A stretch of DNA of 64,000 bases from Micromonospora peucetia (GCF_900091625.1 NZ_FMIC01000002.1:992001-1056000), one strand, 5' to 3'. Counted from the stretch's first letter, positions 35,440 through 44,968 are shown. Program-made: numbers and translations. Notes: generated from the sequence alone by a model not told the origin.

Positions 35440-36714
35440 ATGACATCGTCCGCGGAGCTGCACAAGCGGCGGGGCGCAGCCGTCGCGCGGGGCGTCGGCA
35501 GCGTCGTGCCGTCCTACGTGGACCGGGCGGCGGGCGGCACGCTCACCGACGTCGACGGCCGGGAGTGGATCGACTTCGCGGCCGGCATCGCGGTGACCAA
35601 CGTCGGCAACTCCGCGCCCCGGGTGGTCGAGGCGGTCCGCGCGCAGGTCGAGCGCTTCACCCACACCTGCTTCATGGTCGCGCCGTACGAGTCGTACGTG
35701 GCGGTCTGCGAGCAGCTCAACGCACTCACCCCGGGCGGGTTCGAGAAGCGCTCGGCACTGTTCAACTCCGGCGCCGAGGCGGTGGAGAACGCGGTGAAGA
35801 TCGCCCGGCACGCGACGGGTTCGCCGGCGGTGGTGGTCTTCGACCACGCGTACCACGGCCGGACCAACCTGACCATGGCGCTGACCGCGAAGAACATGCC
35901 GTACAAGCACCGGTTCGGGCCGTTCGCCGGGGAGGTCTACCGGGTGCCGGTGTCGTACCCGCTGCGCGACGGGGGGCTGTCCGGCGCCGAGGCGGCGGCG
36001 CGGGCCATCGAGACGGTGGAGAAGCAGGTCGGCGCGGAGAACGTCGCCGCCCTGCTGATCGAGCCGATCCAGGGCGAGGGCGGTTTCGTGGTACCCGCGC
36101 CGGGGTTCCTGCCGGCGTTGCGCAGGTGGGCGACGGCGACCGGGGTGGTCTTCGTCGCCGACGAGATCCAGACCGGCTTCTGCCGCACGGGCGACTGGTT
36201 CGCCTGCGAGCACGAGGGCGTCGAGCCGGACCTGGTCACCGTCGCCAAGGGGATCGCCGGCGGCCTGCCGCTGGCCGCCGTCACCGGGCGGGCCGACCTG
36301 ATGGACGCGGTGCACGCCGGTGGCCTCGGCGGCACGTACGGCGGCAACCCGGTCGCCTGCGCGGCGGCGCTCGCGTCGATCGAGACCATGCACGAGCTGG
36401 ACCTGGTCGCGGCGGCCCGCCGGATCGGGTCGGTGGCGACCGACCGCCTGCGGGCCGTGGCGGACCGGAACCCGGGGATCGCCGAGGTGCGCGGCCGGGG
36501 CGCGATGCTCGCCGTGGAGTTGGTCCGGCCCGGCACGCTCGAACCCGACCCGGCCACCACGGCGGCGGTCGCGGCGGCCTGTCACGCCGCCGGCCTGCTC
36601 GTCCTCACCTGCGGCACGTACGGCAACGTGCTGCGCCTCCTGCCGCCACTGGTGATCTCCGACACCGATCTGCACCGGGGGTTGGACATCCTGGACGCGG
36701 CCTTCCACAGCTGA
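35440..36714 (+). CDS. gabT: 4-aminobutyrate aminotransferase
   Basis: 424 residues, class III PLP aminotransferase. Seen: TDVDGREWIDFAAGIAVTNVG, FNSGAEAVENAVKIAR, YHGRTNLTMALTAK, IEPIQGEGGFVVP, DEIQTGFCRTG and the PLP lysine Lys270 in TVAKGIAGGLPLA, ending with the phosphate contact LGGTYGGNPVACAAAL. Transfers the amino group of GABA to 2-oxoglutarate. ATG 35440 follows ACGGAGG. Confidence 0.92.
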   Translation: MTSSAELHKRRGAAVARGVGSVVPSYVDRAAGGTLTDVDGREWIDFAAGIAVTNVGNSAPRVVEAVRAQVERFTHTCFMVAPYESYVAVCEQLNALTPGGFEKRSALFNSGAEAVENAVKIARHATGSPAVVVFDHAYHGRTNLTMALTAKNMPYKHRFGPFAGEVYRVPVSYPLRDGGLSGAEAAARAIETVEKQVGAENVAALLIEPIQGEGGFVVPAPGFLPALRRWATATGVVFVADEIQTGFCRTGDWFACEHEGVEPDLVTVAKGIAGGLPLAAVTGRADLMDAVHAGGLGGTYGGNPVACAAALASIETMHELDLVAAARRIGSVATDRLRAVADRNPGIAEVRGRGAMLAVELVRPGTLEPDPATTAAVAAACHAAGLLVLTCGTYGNVLRLLPPLVISDTDLHRGLDILDAAFHS

Positions 36715-36716
36715 GC

Positions 36717-36736
36717 GGGGCGGGCCGACCCGCCCC
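36717..36736. terminator. Bidirectional terminator between gabT and the VanX-like gene
   Basis: GGGGCGGG (36717-36724) and CCCGCCCC (36729-36736) around a four-base loop, in the 32-base gap between two convergent stop codons. A G+C-only stem without T-run, as usual here. Confidence 0.7.
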
Positions 36737-36746
36737 TCAGCGACGG

Positions 36747-37394
36747 CTACGCCACGCTCCGCACCGGGCCATAGCGGGTGTGCGAGGCGCCCGTCATCAG
36801 CGCCCAGTACCGGTCGCCGTAGGACCAGTGCCACCACTCGGTCGGATAGTTCACCAGGCCGGCGGTGCGCAGCGCGTCACCCATGACCCGCCGGCGCCGC
36901 CGCGCGACCGCCGAGACGGCCGGCGCGTCGGTGAAGCAGGCGTTGTCGCTGGCCTCGGGGGTGGCGTCGACGGCGGTGCCCAGGTCCAGCTCGACGCCGT
37001 CCTCGGTGCACAGGGTCAGGTCGACCGCCCCGCCGGTGCTGTGCGGCGCCACCTCGACCGGCGAGACGAACTTGGTGGTCTCCCGGTACAGCCGCTCCGG
37101 CGACCAGTCCGGGTGCGCCCGGCGCAGTTCCTCCCGGTAACCGGTGAAGATCTTCAGCTGGGCCTGGTACGGCCGGTACCCCTCGATGACCAGCAGGCGC
37201 AGGCCGGCCGGCAGCGCGCGCTGTGCGTCCAGCAGCCGGTCCGCGACCCCGCGGCGCAGCCGGGCGTACGCGCCGGCCGGGTCGGCCGCCCGGGGGTCCA
37301 GCCGTAGCTCCGGCAGCTCACGCAGGTCCACCAGCGGGTCGCCGTCGTCGGCGCTGGGCACGGCCGCCACCCGGGGATCGGCGAGCAGGATCAT
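36747..37394 (-). CDS. D-alanyl-D-alanine dipeptidase, VanX type
   Basis: 215 residues, VanX/M15D zinc dipeptidase length. Zinc and catalytic residues at the canonical spacing: Arg74 in EGYRPYQAQL, His118 and Asp125 in APHSTGGAVDLTL, Glu186 and His189 in TEWWHWSYGDRYWA (VanX has R71, H116, D123, E181, H184). It hydrolyses free D-Ala-D-Ala, which in vancomycin resistance removes the normal peptidoglycan precursor. ATG 37394 overlaps the ligase stop (ATGA). In the same operon as a D-Ala-D-Ala-type ligase, its purpose is either precursor turnover or resistance. Confidence 0.9.
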   Translation of the reverse strand: MILLADPRVAAVPSADDGDPLVDLRELPELRLDPRAADPAGAYARLRRGVADRLLDAQRALPAGLRLLVIEGYRPYQAQLKIFTGYREELRRAHPDWSPERLYRETTKFVSPVEVAPHSTGGAVDLTLCTEDGVELDLGTAVDATPEASDNACFTDAPAVSAVARRRRRVMGDALRTAGLVNYPTEWWHWSYGDRYWALMTGASHTRYGPVRSVA

Positions 37395-38530
37395 CGCCGG
37401 CTCCCGGTGGCGGCGCGGGCGGTGGCGGAGGTCTCCGTGTGGCGGGCGAGAGCCAGCTCGACCAACTGGTCCACGACCTCGTCGTAGCCGACGCCGACCG
37501 CCGCCCACACCTTCGGGTACATCGAATGCGCGGTGAAGCCGGGCATGGTGTTCAGTTCGTTGACGTAGAGCTCGCCGGACAGCTCGTCGTAGAGGAAGTC
37601 GACCCGGGCCAGGCCCCAACCGCCGATCGCGGCGAACGCCCGCAGCGACAGCTCCCGAATCCGGTCCGTCACGTCCCTGGGCAGCACTGCCGGGACGACC
37701 ATCGGATCGGCGTCGCCGAAGTACTTCTGCCGGTAGTCGAACCAGCCGCCGGAGACCCGCACCTCGCCCACCGCCGACGCCTCGGGCCGCCACCCGCCGA
37801 GCACCGCGCACTCCAGCTCCCGGCCGGCGACGCCCTGCTCGACCACCACCAGGTGGTCGTGGCGCAGCGCTTCCTCGATCGCCGCCGCCAGGTTGTCGCC
37901 CTCGGCCACCCGGGAGATGCCGATCGACGAGCCCATGCTGGCCGGTTTGACGAACAGTGGCCGCCGCAGCCCCACCACCAGCTTCTCCGGGTCCTCGGCG
38001 GCCCGGTACGTGCGCGCGTCGAACGCGACGTGCGGGGTGATCGGCACGCCCTCGGCGCGCAGCGCCCGCTTCATCGCCACCTTGTTCATGCCGACCGCCG
38101 AGGCGAGGATGCCGCACCCGACGTACGCCACGCCCAGCGACTCGAGCAGCCCCTGGACCACGCCGTCCTCGCCGAACGGGCCGTGCAGCGCCGGGAAGAC
38201 CACGTCCAGCTCGGCGTACACCGCGCCGGACGCGTTCGCCGCGGCCACCACCGCCGTTCCGGGGCGGGGTCCCGCCCGCAGCTCGACCGCCGGCCCGGTC
38301 ACCGTCAGCCGGTCGTCGATGGCGCGGTCCGCCCCGGCGCCGTCACGCAGTTGCGCCAGCACGGCGTCCGGCACCAGCCGGAGACTCCCGGTGCGGGTCA
38401 CCCCGATGGCGACCGTGCGGTGGCCGCCGCCGGCCAGGGCCCGGGCCACGCCGAGGGCCGAGGCGCAGGACACCTCGTGCTCCGCGGACGGGCCGCCGAA
38501 CAGAATTCCGATCCGGACCGGCGCGCTCAT
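37391..38530 (-). CDS. ddl: D-alanine-D-alanine ligase family protein
   Basis: 379 residues, ATP-grasp ligase. Seen: ILFGGPSAEHEVSCASA, LHGPFGEDGVVQGLLE, FVKPASMGSSIGIS, ARVDFLYDELSGELYVNELN and TMPGFTAHSMYPK. The specificity loop reads FDYRQKY (264-270); a Tyr at the last position is the mark of D-Ala-D-Ala ligases, whereas D-Ala-D-Lac ligases carry a different loop and D-Ala-D-Ser ligases have Phe. It is flanked by a VanX-type dipeptidase and a serine-racemase-like gene, both coupled by ATGA overlaps, so a second, inducible ligase with altered second-position preference remains possible. Confidence 0.88.
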   Translation of the reverse strand: MSAPVRIGILFGGPSAEHEVSCASALGVARALAGGGHRTVAIGVTRTGSLRLVPDAVLAQLRDGAGADRAIDDRLTVTGPAVELRAGPRPGTAVVAAANASGAVYAELDVVFPALHGPFGEDGVVQGLLESLGVAYVGCGILASAVGMNKVAMKRALRAEGVPITPHVAFDARTYRAAEDPEKLVVGLRRPLFVKPASMGSSIGISRVAEGDNLAAAIEEALRHDHLVVVEQGVAGRELECAVLGGWRPEASAVGEVRVSGGWFDYRQKYFGDADPMVVPAVLPRDVTDRIRELSLRAFAAIGGWGLARVDFLYDELSGELYVNELNTMPGFTAHSMYPKVWAAVGVGYDEVVDQLVELALARHTETSATARAATGSRR

Positions 38531-39552
38531 GCCGCCATCCCTTCCACACTCGTGATGTCGGCGAGCCGGTGGGCGGCCAACCGGGCCACCAACTCCGCCT
38601 CGATGTTTCCGCCGGTCAGCACCACGCCGACGGTGCGATGCCGGCCGTCGGCCGCGATCCGCAGCGCCCCGGCCAGGCCGGCCGCCGCGGACGGTTCGGC
38701 CAGCACCTTCAGCTCCAGCAGCAGCAGCCGGAACGCCTCCGCGATCTCCTCGTCGTCCACCCGGACGACGCCACGTACCGCGGTACGCAGGATGGCGAAC
38801 GGCAACTCCCCCACACAGGACGGCCGGAGCCCGTCGGCGATCGTCGGCGCCGGCGCGACCGGGGTCGGCCGGCCGGCCGCCAGGCTCCTGGCCAGCGAGT
38901 CGCAGCCGACGGGCTCCACGCCGTACACCTCGATCGGCCGGCCGGCAGCGGCGAGGCAGGCGCCGGCCGCCCCACCGCCGCCGCCGACCGGCAGCACCAG
39001 CGCGTCCAGCGGGGTGCCGGCCCGCTCGGCCTCCTCGATCAGCTCCAGGCTGGCGCTACCCTGACCGGCGATGACGTCCGGGTGGTCGTACGCGTCAACC
39101 ACGGGGTGCCCGGTGGCCTCGCTGAGTTCGCGGGCCACCGCGAGCCTTTCCCCGGCGGTGCCGGCGACGACGACCCGTGCCCCCGCCGCCCTCGCCCGGG
39201 CGACCTTGGTCGGCGCCGCGTCCACCGGCAGTACCACGGTGGCGGCCATCCCGTGCCGGCGGGCCGCCAGCGCCACCGCCACCGCATGGTTGCCGGTGCT
39301 CTGCGCGACCACACCGCCGTGCCCGCCGGCCGCGGCGAGCCGGCCGACCGCCAGCAACGCGCCGCGCATCTTGTACGAGCCACCGTTCTGCAGGTTCTCC
39401 GCCTTCATCAGCACTCGGACGCCGGCCAGCCGGTCAACCGCCGGGGAGTGCAGCACGGGGGTGCGCACCACCTGACCGGCCAGCCAGCGGGCGGCCTCCT
39501 CGACGTCGGCCCGGCCCAGGCCGGCCTGGGCCGGTAGGTCGATGCGGAACAT
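38527..39552 (-). CDS. PLP-dependent threonine dehydratase / serine racemase-like enzyme
   Basis: 341 residues, fold-type II. PLP lysine Lys61 in NGGSYKMRGA, the tetraglycine-type phosphate cup PVGGGGGAAGA, and VGVVLTGGN at the end; no C-terminal ACT regulatory domain, so it is of the catabolic/short type. At the position that is Ser84 in human serine racemase and Ala in dehydratases, this protein has Thr86 (QSTGNHAV), a hydroxyl residue. Its ATG 39552 follows AAAGGAGAAG; its stop overlaps the ligase start. Either L-Ser/Thr deamination or D-Ser formation for the adjacent ligase is possible. Confidence 0.8.
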   Translation of the reverse strand: MFRIDLPAQAGLGRADVEEAARWLAGQVVRTPVLHSPAVDRLAGVRVLMKAENLQNGGSYKMRGALLAVGRLAAAGGHGGVVAQSTGNHAVAVALAARRHGMAATVVLPVDAAPTKVARARAAGARVVVAGTAGERLAVARELSEATGHPVVDAYDHPDVIAGQGSASLELIEEAERAGTPLDALVLPVGGGGGAAGACLAAAGRPIEVYGVEPVGCDSLARSLAAGRPTPVAPAPTIADGLRPSCVGELPFAILRTAVRGVVRVDDEEIAEAFRLLLLELKVLAEPSAAAGLAGALRIAADGRHRTVGVVLTGGNIEAELVARLAAHRLADITSVEGMAA

Positions 39553-39718
39553 GTCTTCTCCTTTCGTTGCCTGGTCAGCAGGGCCTCGGCCCGTCCTGTG
39601 GTCGGCGGGGCCATGGATCTGGCGGCAGCGTCTTTCGGGCACGCCGGATGAAGGGGTGCCGCGGTGCGCGGCCCCCGAGGGCGTTCGCTGGGTGTGTGTG
39701 CCGGCCGGGTCGACCGGG

Positions 39719-40771
39719 TCAGTGCGGCAGTCGGACCTCGACCCGCAGGCCGCCGTTCTCCGCGGGCCGGGCGGCGATGATGCCGTCGTGCGCCTGCGTG
39801 ATCGACCGGGCGATCGCCAGGCCGAGGCCGGCACCGCCACCATGGCCGGTCCGGTCCGCGGCCAGCCGCCGGAACGGTTCGAAGAGGCCGGCCACCGCCT
39901 CTGTCGGCACCACCTGGCCGGTGTTGACGACGGTCAGCGCCGGGTTGCCACCGACCGCGACGGTGAGGGTGCCGCCGGGCCGGTTGTACTTGATCGCGTT
40001 CTCCACCAGGTTGGTCACCAGGCGTTCCAGCAGCACCCGCTCCCCGGTCACCACCCGGGGGGTGAGGTGACTCTCGATCGTCACGCCGGCCGCCCGGGCC
40101 CGGTCCTGGTATCCGGCCAGCACCGAAGCCACGATCTCGTCGAACCGTTGCGGCGTCCGGGAGCGCAGGCCCTGGTCGCTCTCGCTGAGCGTGAGCAGCC
40201 CCTCGATCAGCCGCTCGTTGCGCTCGTTGGTCTGCAACAACTGGCTGGTCAGCAGCTCCAACTGCTCACCGGTGAGCGTTCGGGCCATGCCGACCTCGAT
40301 CAGCGTCCGCTGTACCGCCAACGGGGTGCGCAGCTCGTGCGAGGCGTTCGCGGCAAACTGCCGCTGCCCCTCGTACCCGGCGGAAATCCGCTCCATCATC
40401 TCGTCGATGGCCCGCGACAGCCGGGCCAGCTCGTCGCGGCCCGGCCGTCGGATCCGGTGCCCGAGGTTCTGCGGGCCGACGTGCGCGATCGGCTCGGCGA
40501 GGTCCCGCACCGGCCGCAGACACCACGCCGCGGCCGCCCAGATCGCGACCACCACGGTCACGAGCACACCGAGGATGGTCAGCGGGTACAGGACCACGTC
40601 GAGTTCGCGCGCCGGCTGACACACCAGCCCCGACCCGGGCAGCGACCGGGCACAGAACTCCTGACCACGCAGCCACACCACGCTCAGCAGCCACCTGCCG
40701 AGGCCGGGCAGGCCGTACCCGAGCAGCAGGGCGAGCACCCCGACCAGCGCGACCCGGCGGCGCGGGGTCAC
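39719..40771 (-). CDS. Sensor histidine kinase (VanS/CutS-like)
   Basis: 350 residues. Two TM helices (about residues 7-26 and 58-83) flank a short extracytoplasmic loop of about 30 residues with two Cys (EFCARSLPGSGLVCQ), then HAMP, HisKA with His145 in ASHELRTPLAVQR, and HATPase motifs NLVENAIKYNRPGG and GGGAGLGLAIARS. GTG overlaps the response-regulator stop (GTGA). A short disulphide-capable sensor loop is like that of VanS of actinomycetes in size, but the ligand is unknown. Confidence 0.85.
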   Translation of the reverse strand: MTPRRRVALVGVLALLLGYGLPGLGRWLLSVVWLRGQEFCARSLPGSGLVCQPARELDVVLYPLTILGVLVTVVVAIWAAAAWCLRPVRDLAEPIAHVGPQNLGHRIRRPGRDELARLSRAIDEMMERISAGYEGQRQFAANASHELRTPLAVQRTLIEVGMARTLTGEQLELLTSQLLQTNERNERLIEGLLTLSESDQGLRSRTPQRFDEIVASVLAGYQDRARAAGVTIESHLTPRVVTGERVLLERLVTNLVENAIKYNRPGGTLTVAVGGNPALTVVNTGQVVPTEAVAGLFEPFRRLAADRTGHGGGAGLGLAIARSITQAHDGIIAARPAENGGLRVEVRLPH

Positions 40772-41433
40772 TCCGGGCCGCCGATCCGGTAACCGGCCTT
40801 CGGCACGGTGTGGATGACGGTCGGCTGGCCGAGCTTCTTGCGCAGCGTCATCACGGTGACCCGAACGGCGTTGGTGAACGGGTCGGCGAACTCGTCCCAG
40901 GCCTGCTCCAGCAGCTCCTCCGCGCTGACCACCCGGTCGCCCCCGCGCATCAGCACGTGCAGCACGGCGAACTCCTTCGGGCTCAGGTTCAGTGGGTGGC
41001 CGTCCCGCGTCGCCAGGTGCCGGGCCACGTCCAGCACCACCCCGTGCCGCGCCAGCACGGGCGGGACCGCCGGGGCGGACCGCCGGCCGAGGGCCTGCAC
41101 CCGGGCGACCAGCTCAGCGAAGGCGAAGGGCTTGGTCAGGTAGTCGTCCGCGCCCAGCCCGAGACCCTCCACCCGGTCCCGGATGCCGGCCGCGGCGGTG
41201 AGCAGGAGCACCCGGGTGCCCGCGTCCGAGTCGGCGATGCTGCGGCACACCTCGTCGCCGGTGTGCCCGGGCATGTCCCGGTCCAGCACGGCGACGTCGT
41301 ACCGGTTCACCCCGATCCGCTCCAGCGCGCCGTCGCCGTCGTAGCAGACATCGACCGCCATGGAGAGGCGGCGCAGCCCCTCGGCGACCATGTCCGCCAG
41401 CAACCGCTCGTCGTCCGCCACCAACACCCGCAC
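40768..41433 (-). CDS. OmpR-family response regulator (VanR/CutR-like)
   Basis: 221 residues. Receiver with VLVADDERLLADMVAEGL, phosphorylation site Asp51 in VAVLDRDMPGHTGDEV and YLTKPFAFAELVARV; winged-helix domain ending LRKKLGQPTVIHTVPKAGYRIG. GTG 41433 follows GGGGAGAG. First gene of an operon RR - HK - dehydratase/racemase - ligase - VanX-like, although a 166-base gap after the kinase may contain a second promoter. The LDRDxPG signature is of the CutR type rather than of known VanR proteins. Confidence 0.87.
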   Translation of the reverse strand: MRVLVADDERLLADMVAEGLRRLSMAVDVCYDGDGALERIGVNRYDVAVLDRDMPGHTGDEVCRSIADSDAGTRVLLLTAAAGIRDRVEGLGLGADDYLTKPFAFAELVARVQALGRRSAPAVPPVLARHGVVLDVARHLATRDGHPLNLSPKEFAVLHVLMRGGDRVVSAEELLEQAWDEFADPFTNAVRVTVMTLRKKLGQPTVIHTVPKAGYRIGGPE

Positions 41434-41483
41434 GATTGCTCTCCCCGTGGTTCCTCGTTGACCGGGACACCGTCTCAGGCTGG

Positions 41484-41501
41484 AGTTAAGGGTTCTGTAA
41501 G
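41484..41501 (-). promoter_or_regulatory. Direct repeat upstream of the response regulator
   Basis: On the minus strand CTTACAG-AACC-CTTAACT: two CTTA-type half sites with 11-base periodicity, 50-70 bases before the GTG of the response regulator. OmpR-type regulators bind direct repeats of this size and often autoregulate. The rest of the 237-base gap up to the GAF regulator shows no gene. Confidence 0.4.
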
Positions 41502-41670
41502 CACCCGCAGGAGCCATCCTCCACGGCGGCGATCCCGGGACAAACGACCGCGAGCCGCACGCGGGAGCTTGCCACCCCGGTACGCCGTCTGGGCGCGTCC
41601 GTCCCCGGTCCGCGACCGCACTTGGCGATAGCGGGTGAGCTGCGTCACGATGGGCGCGAGGAGGTCGCCG

Positions 41671-42960
41671 ATGGCTGACCCGTGGCTCGCCCTTCAGTTC
41701 GGCGTCGATCCGGCGGAGCGGATCGCGCAGGTCGGTGCCGCCCACGAGGCCTTCCTCAGTGCGGGCGCGACGCCGCCGCAGGTGCGCGACGTGGTGGCCC
41801 GATCCTGGCGGCGGTCGGCGGGTGCGCTGCTCGACCCGGAGGCCACCCCGCCGATCGACCTGGCCGACGACGCGCTGGAGAGCTACCGCTCGGCGCACCC
41901 GCTCGCCCGGGTGCTGCCGCTCTTCCGCGACCTGCTCGGCGGGATCGCCCAGGACGGCGCGCACCTGATGGCGGTCTGCGACGCGTACGGGCGGATGCTG
42001 TGGGTGGAGGGGCATCCGGGGGTGCTCCGGCACGCCGAGCGGATGAACTTCGTCCCCGGGGCACGGTGGGACGAGCCGCACGCCGGCACCAACGCCCCCG
42101 GCACCGCCCTGGCGGTCGACCACAGCGTCCAGATCTTCGCCACCGAGCATTTCAGCCGGCCCGTGCAGCGGTGGACGTGCGCCGCCGCGCCCATCCACGA
42201 CCCGGCCACCGGGCGGCTCCTCGGCGCGGTCGACATCACCGGCGGCGACCACCTGGCCAATCCGCAGAGCCTCGCCCTGGTCCGGGCCACCGCCCGGGCC
42301 GCCGAGGCGCAGCTCGCCGTCGACCGGCCGGTCGAGCCCGGGGCGGTCGCCGTCGCCGCGCTCGGCCGGGACGAGGCGGAGCTGCGGGTCGACGGGCGGC
42401 GGATCCGGCTCGGCCGACGGCACAGCGAGCTGCTGGTGCTGCTGCTCGGCCGTCCCGACGGGCGCACCGGCGAGCAACTCGGCCTCGACCTCTACGGCGA
42501 CGACCGGCTGCACCCGGTCACCCTGCGGGCCGAACTGTCCAGGCTGCGCCGCGTCCTCGGACCCGAGCTGCTCGACTCCCGCCCGTACCGGCTGCGTGGC
42601 ACCGTCCGGGCCGACTTCCGTACCGTCGGCGAGCTGCTGGAACGCGGTGATCCGGCGGGGGCGCTCGACGCGTACGCCGGCTCGTTGCTACCCGGGTCGG
42701 ACGCGCCGGGAGTGGCGCGACTGCGCCGGCTGGTCGACGGCCAGCTCCGCGCGGCCGTGCTGGCCACCCGGGACCCGGCGCTGCTCGCGGCCTGGACCGG
42801 CACGCCCGCCGGCGCCGACGATCTCGCCGCCTGGCAGGCCCTGGCCCGGGCGTTGCCGCCGGGCGCGCCGCGCCGGCCGCTCGCCCTCGCGCGCATCCAC
42901 CAGCTCTCCCAGGAGTACGACCTGCCGCGCGCAACGTCGCTGCAACGTTTCCGAAACTAG
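41671..42960 (+). CDS. GAF-domain transcriptional regulator of the aldehyde dehydrogenase operon
   Basis: 429 residues. N-terminal AcoR-like GAF sensor ([61 protein letters not shown]), then a winged-helix-type DNA-binding segment ([36 protein letters not shown]). It lacks the AAA+ sigma-54 activation domain of true AcoR proteins, the usual actinobacterial variant. ATG 41671 follows GAGGAGG. It ends 40 bases before an AcoD/ExaC-type aldehyde dehydrogenase, which it presumably controls. Confidence 0.8.
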   Translation: MADPWLALQFGVDPAERIAQVGAAHEAFLSAGATPPQVRDVVARSWRRSAGALLDPEATPPIDLADDALESYRSAHPLARVLPLFRDLLGGIAQDGAHLMAVCDAYGRMLWVEGHPGVLRHAERMNFVPGARWDEPHAGTNAPGTALAVDHSVQIFATEHFSRPVQRWTCAAAPIHDPATGRLLGAVDITGGDHLANPQSLALVRATARAAEAQLAVDRPVEPGAVAVAALGRDEAELRVDGRRIRLGRRHSELLVLLLGRPDGRTGEQLGLDLYGDDRLHPVTLRAELSRLRRVLGPELLDSRPYRLRGTVRADFRTVGELLERGDPAGALDAYAGSLLPGSDAPGVARLRRLVDGQLRAAVLATRDPALLAAWTGTPAGADDLAAWQALARALPPGAPRRPLALARIHQLSQEYDLPRATSLQRFRN

Positions 42961-43000
42961 CCTTCCCGCCGTCACCCGAGATCGGACGGCGGAGGTAACC

Positions 43001-44506
43001 ATGACGCGCTACGACGCGCCCACCCACTGGCAGTCCCGCTACGACCACTACATCGGCGGCGAGTACGTGAAGCCGCACCACGGCCGCTACTTCACCAACC
43101 CCACCCCCGTGACCGGGCAGGCCTTCTGCGAGATCGCCCGGGGCACCGCCGAGGATGTCGAGAAGGCGCTCGACGCCGCGCACGGCGCCGCCGACGCCTG
43201 GGGCCGCACCCCCGTCGCCGAGCGGGCGCTGATCCTCAACCGCATCGCCGACCGAATGCAGGACAACCTGGAGTCTCTGGCCATCGCCGAGAGCTGGGAG
43301 AACGGCAAGCCGGTACGGGAGACCCTGGCCGCCGACATCCCGCTGGCCATCGACCATTTCCGGTACTTCGCCGGGGCGATCCGGGCGCAGGAGGGCTCCC
43401 TCGGCGAGTTGGACGACGACACCGTCGCCTACCACTTCCACGAGCCGCTCGGCGTGGTCGGGCAGATCATCCCGTGGAATTTCCCGATCCTGATGGCCAC
43501 CTGGAAGCTGGCCCCGGCGCTCGCGGCCGGCAACGCGGTGGTGCTCAAGCCGGCCGAGCAGACCCCGGCCTCGATCCACTACTGGCTGTCCCTGGTGGCC
43601 GACCTGCTGCCGCCCGGCGTGCTGAACATCGTCAACGGCTTCGGCGTCGAGGCGGGCAAGCCGTTGGCGTCCTCGCCCCGGGTGGCGAAGGTGGCGTTCA
43701 CCGGCGAGACCACCACCGGGCGGCTGATCATGCAGTACGCCAGCGAGAACATCAGGCCCGTCACCCTGGAACTGGGCGGCAAGAGCCCGAACATCTTCTT
43801 CGACGACGTCAGCGCGGCCCCCGACGACTTCCTCGACAAGGCCCTCGAAGGCTTCACCATGTTCGCCCTCAACCAGGGCGAGGTCTGCACCTGCCCGTCC
43901 CGGGCGCTGATCCAGCAGGGCCACTACGCCGACTTCCTCGCCGCCGCCGTGGACCGGACCCGCGCCGTACGCCAGGGACACCCGCTGGACACCGAGACGA
44001 TGATCGGGGCGCAGGCCTCCAACGACCAGTTGGAGAAGATCCTCTCCTACCTGGACATCGGCCGGCAGGAGGGCGCCCGGGTACTCACCGGCGGATCGCG
44101 GGCCGATCTGGGTGGCGACTTGTCCGGCGGATACTACGTCGAGCCCACCATCTTCGAGGGCGACAACTCCATGCGGATCTTCCAGGAGGAGATCTTCGGC
44201 CCGGTGGTCTCGGTGACCTCCTTCGCGGACCTCTCCGACGCCGTGAAGATCGCCAACGACACGCTGTACGGGCTCGGTGCGGGCGTCTGGACCCGGGACA
44301 TGAACACCGCCTACCGGGCCGGTCGGGCGATCCAGGCCGGGCGGGTCTGGACCAACTGCTACCACGCCTATCCCGCGCACGCGGCGTTCGGCGGCTACAA
44401 GCAGTCCGGCATCGGCCGGGAGAACCACAAGATGATGCTCGAGCACTACCAGCAGACCAAGAACCTGCTGGTCAGCTACTCCCCCAAGAAGCTCGGCTTC
44501 TTCTGA
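43001..44506 (+). CDS. Acetaldehyde-type aldehyde dehydrogenase (AcoD/ExaC-like)
   Basis: 501 residues. Aldehyde dehydrogenase with [50 protein letters not shown] and catalytic Cys296 in [11 protein letters not shown]; the second Cys298 and the long [20 protein letters not shown] end fit the AcoD/ExaC group that oxidises acetaldehyde from ethanol or acetoin breakdown. ATG 43001 has GGAGG seven bases upstream. DUF779 follows with a one-base overlap, as in many such operons. Confidence 0.9.
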   Translation: MTRYDAPTHWQSRYDHYIGGEYVKPHHGRYFTNPTPVTGQAFCEIARGTAEDVEKALDAAHGAADAWGRTPVAERALILNRIADRMQDNLESLAIAESWENGKPVRETLAADIPLAIDHFRYFAGAIRAQEGSLGELDDDTVAYHFHEPLGVVGQIIPWNFPILMATWKLAPALAAGNAVVLKPAEQTPASIHYWLSLVADLLPPGVLNIVNGFGVEAGKPLASSPRVAKVAFTGETTTGRLIMQYASENIRPVTLELGGKSPNIFFDDVSAAPDDFLDKALEGFTMFALNQGEVCTCPSRALIQQGHYADFLAAAVDRTRAVRQGHPLDTETMIGAQASNDQLEKILSYLDIGRQEGARVLTGGSRADLGGDLSGGYYVEPTIFEGDNSMRIFQEEIFGPVVSVTSFADLSDAVKIANDTLYGLGAGVWTRDMNTAYRAGRAIQAGRVWTNCYHAYPAHAAFGGYKQSGIGRENHKMMLEHYQQTKNLLVSYSPKKLGFF

Positions 44507-44898
44507 TGGGCGACCCCGTCTCCGCAGCCGAGGGCGACCCCGTCTCCATGACCAGGGGCGACCCCGTCTCCGTCACCTCCGCGGCGGCCGAACTGATCCG
44601 GTCGCTGCGGGGGCAGCACGGGCCGCTGATGTTCCACCAGTCCGGCGGCTGCTGCGACGGCAGCGCCCCGATGTGCTTTCCGGCTGGCGAGTTCCGCACC
44701 GGCGGATCGGACGTCCTGCTCGCGTCACTCGTCGTGGCGGGCGTCCCCGAGCCGGTCGAGTTCTGGATGTCGGCGAGCCAGTGGGAGTTGTGGAAGCACA
44801 CCAGGTTGACGGTCGACGTGGTCCCGGGCCGAGGCAGCGGCTTCTCCCTGGAGGCCCCCGAAGGCGTCCGCTTCCTGACCCGCTCCCACCTCCGCTGA
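44506..44898 (+). CDS. DUF779 family protein
   Basis: 130 residues. Family motif HGPLMFHQSGGCCDGSAPMC with its Cys cluster, then FWMSASQWELWKHTRLTVDV and GFSLEAPEGVRFLTRS. DUF779 proteins are encoded next to AcoD-type aldehyde dehydrogenases; function unknown, metal binding plausible. The first 24 residues are three tandem copies of Gly-Asp-Pro-Val-Ser plus three residues (24-base period, 44509-44580), not part of the family. A GTG at Val23 or an ATG at residue 15 could be the true start. Confidence 0.85.
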   Translation: MGDPVSAAEGDPVSMTRGDPVSVTSAAAELIRSLRGQHGPLMFHQSGGCCDGSAPMCFPAGEFRTGGSDVLLASLVVAGVPEPVEFWMSASQWELWKHTRLTVDVVPGRGSGFSLEAPEGVRFLTRSHLR

Positions 44899-44968
44899 CC
44901 CTCCCGCGCCCCGCCCGCCCCGCCCGCCCCGCGCTGTGCCCCGCGCTGTGCCCCGCGCCCCGCGCCCC

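Noticed and set aside
36747..38530. Classical vanHAX vancomycin-resistance genes
   Set aside because: There is no VanH dehydrogenase, and the ligase loop FDYRQKY is of D-Ala-D-Ala rather than D-Ala-D-Lac type.
41671..42960. Sigma-54-dependent activator (AcoR)
   Set aside because: The GAF part agrees, but there is no AAA+ domain with Walker motifs; it is the shortened actinobacterial form.
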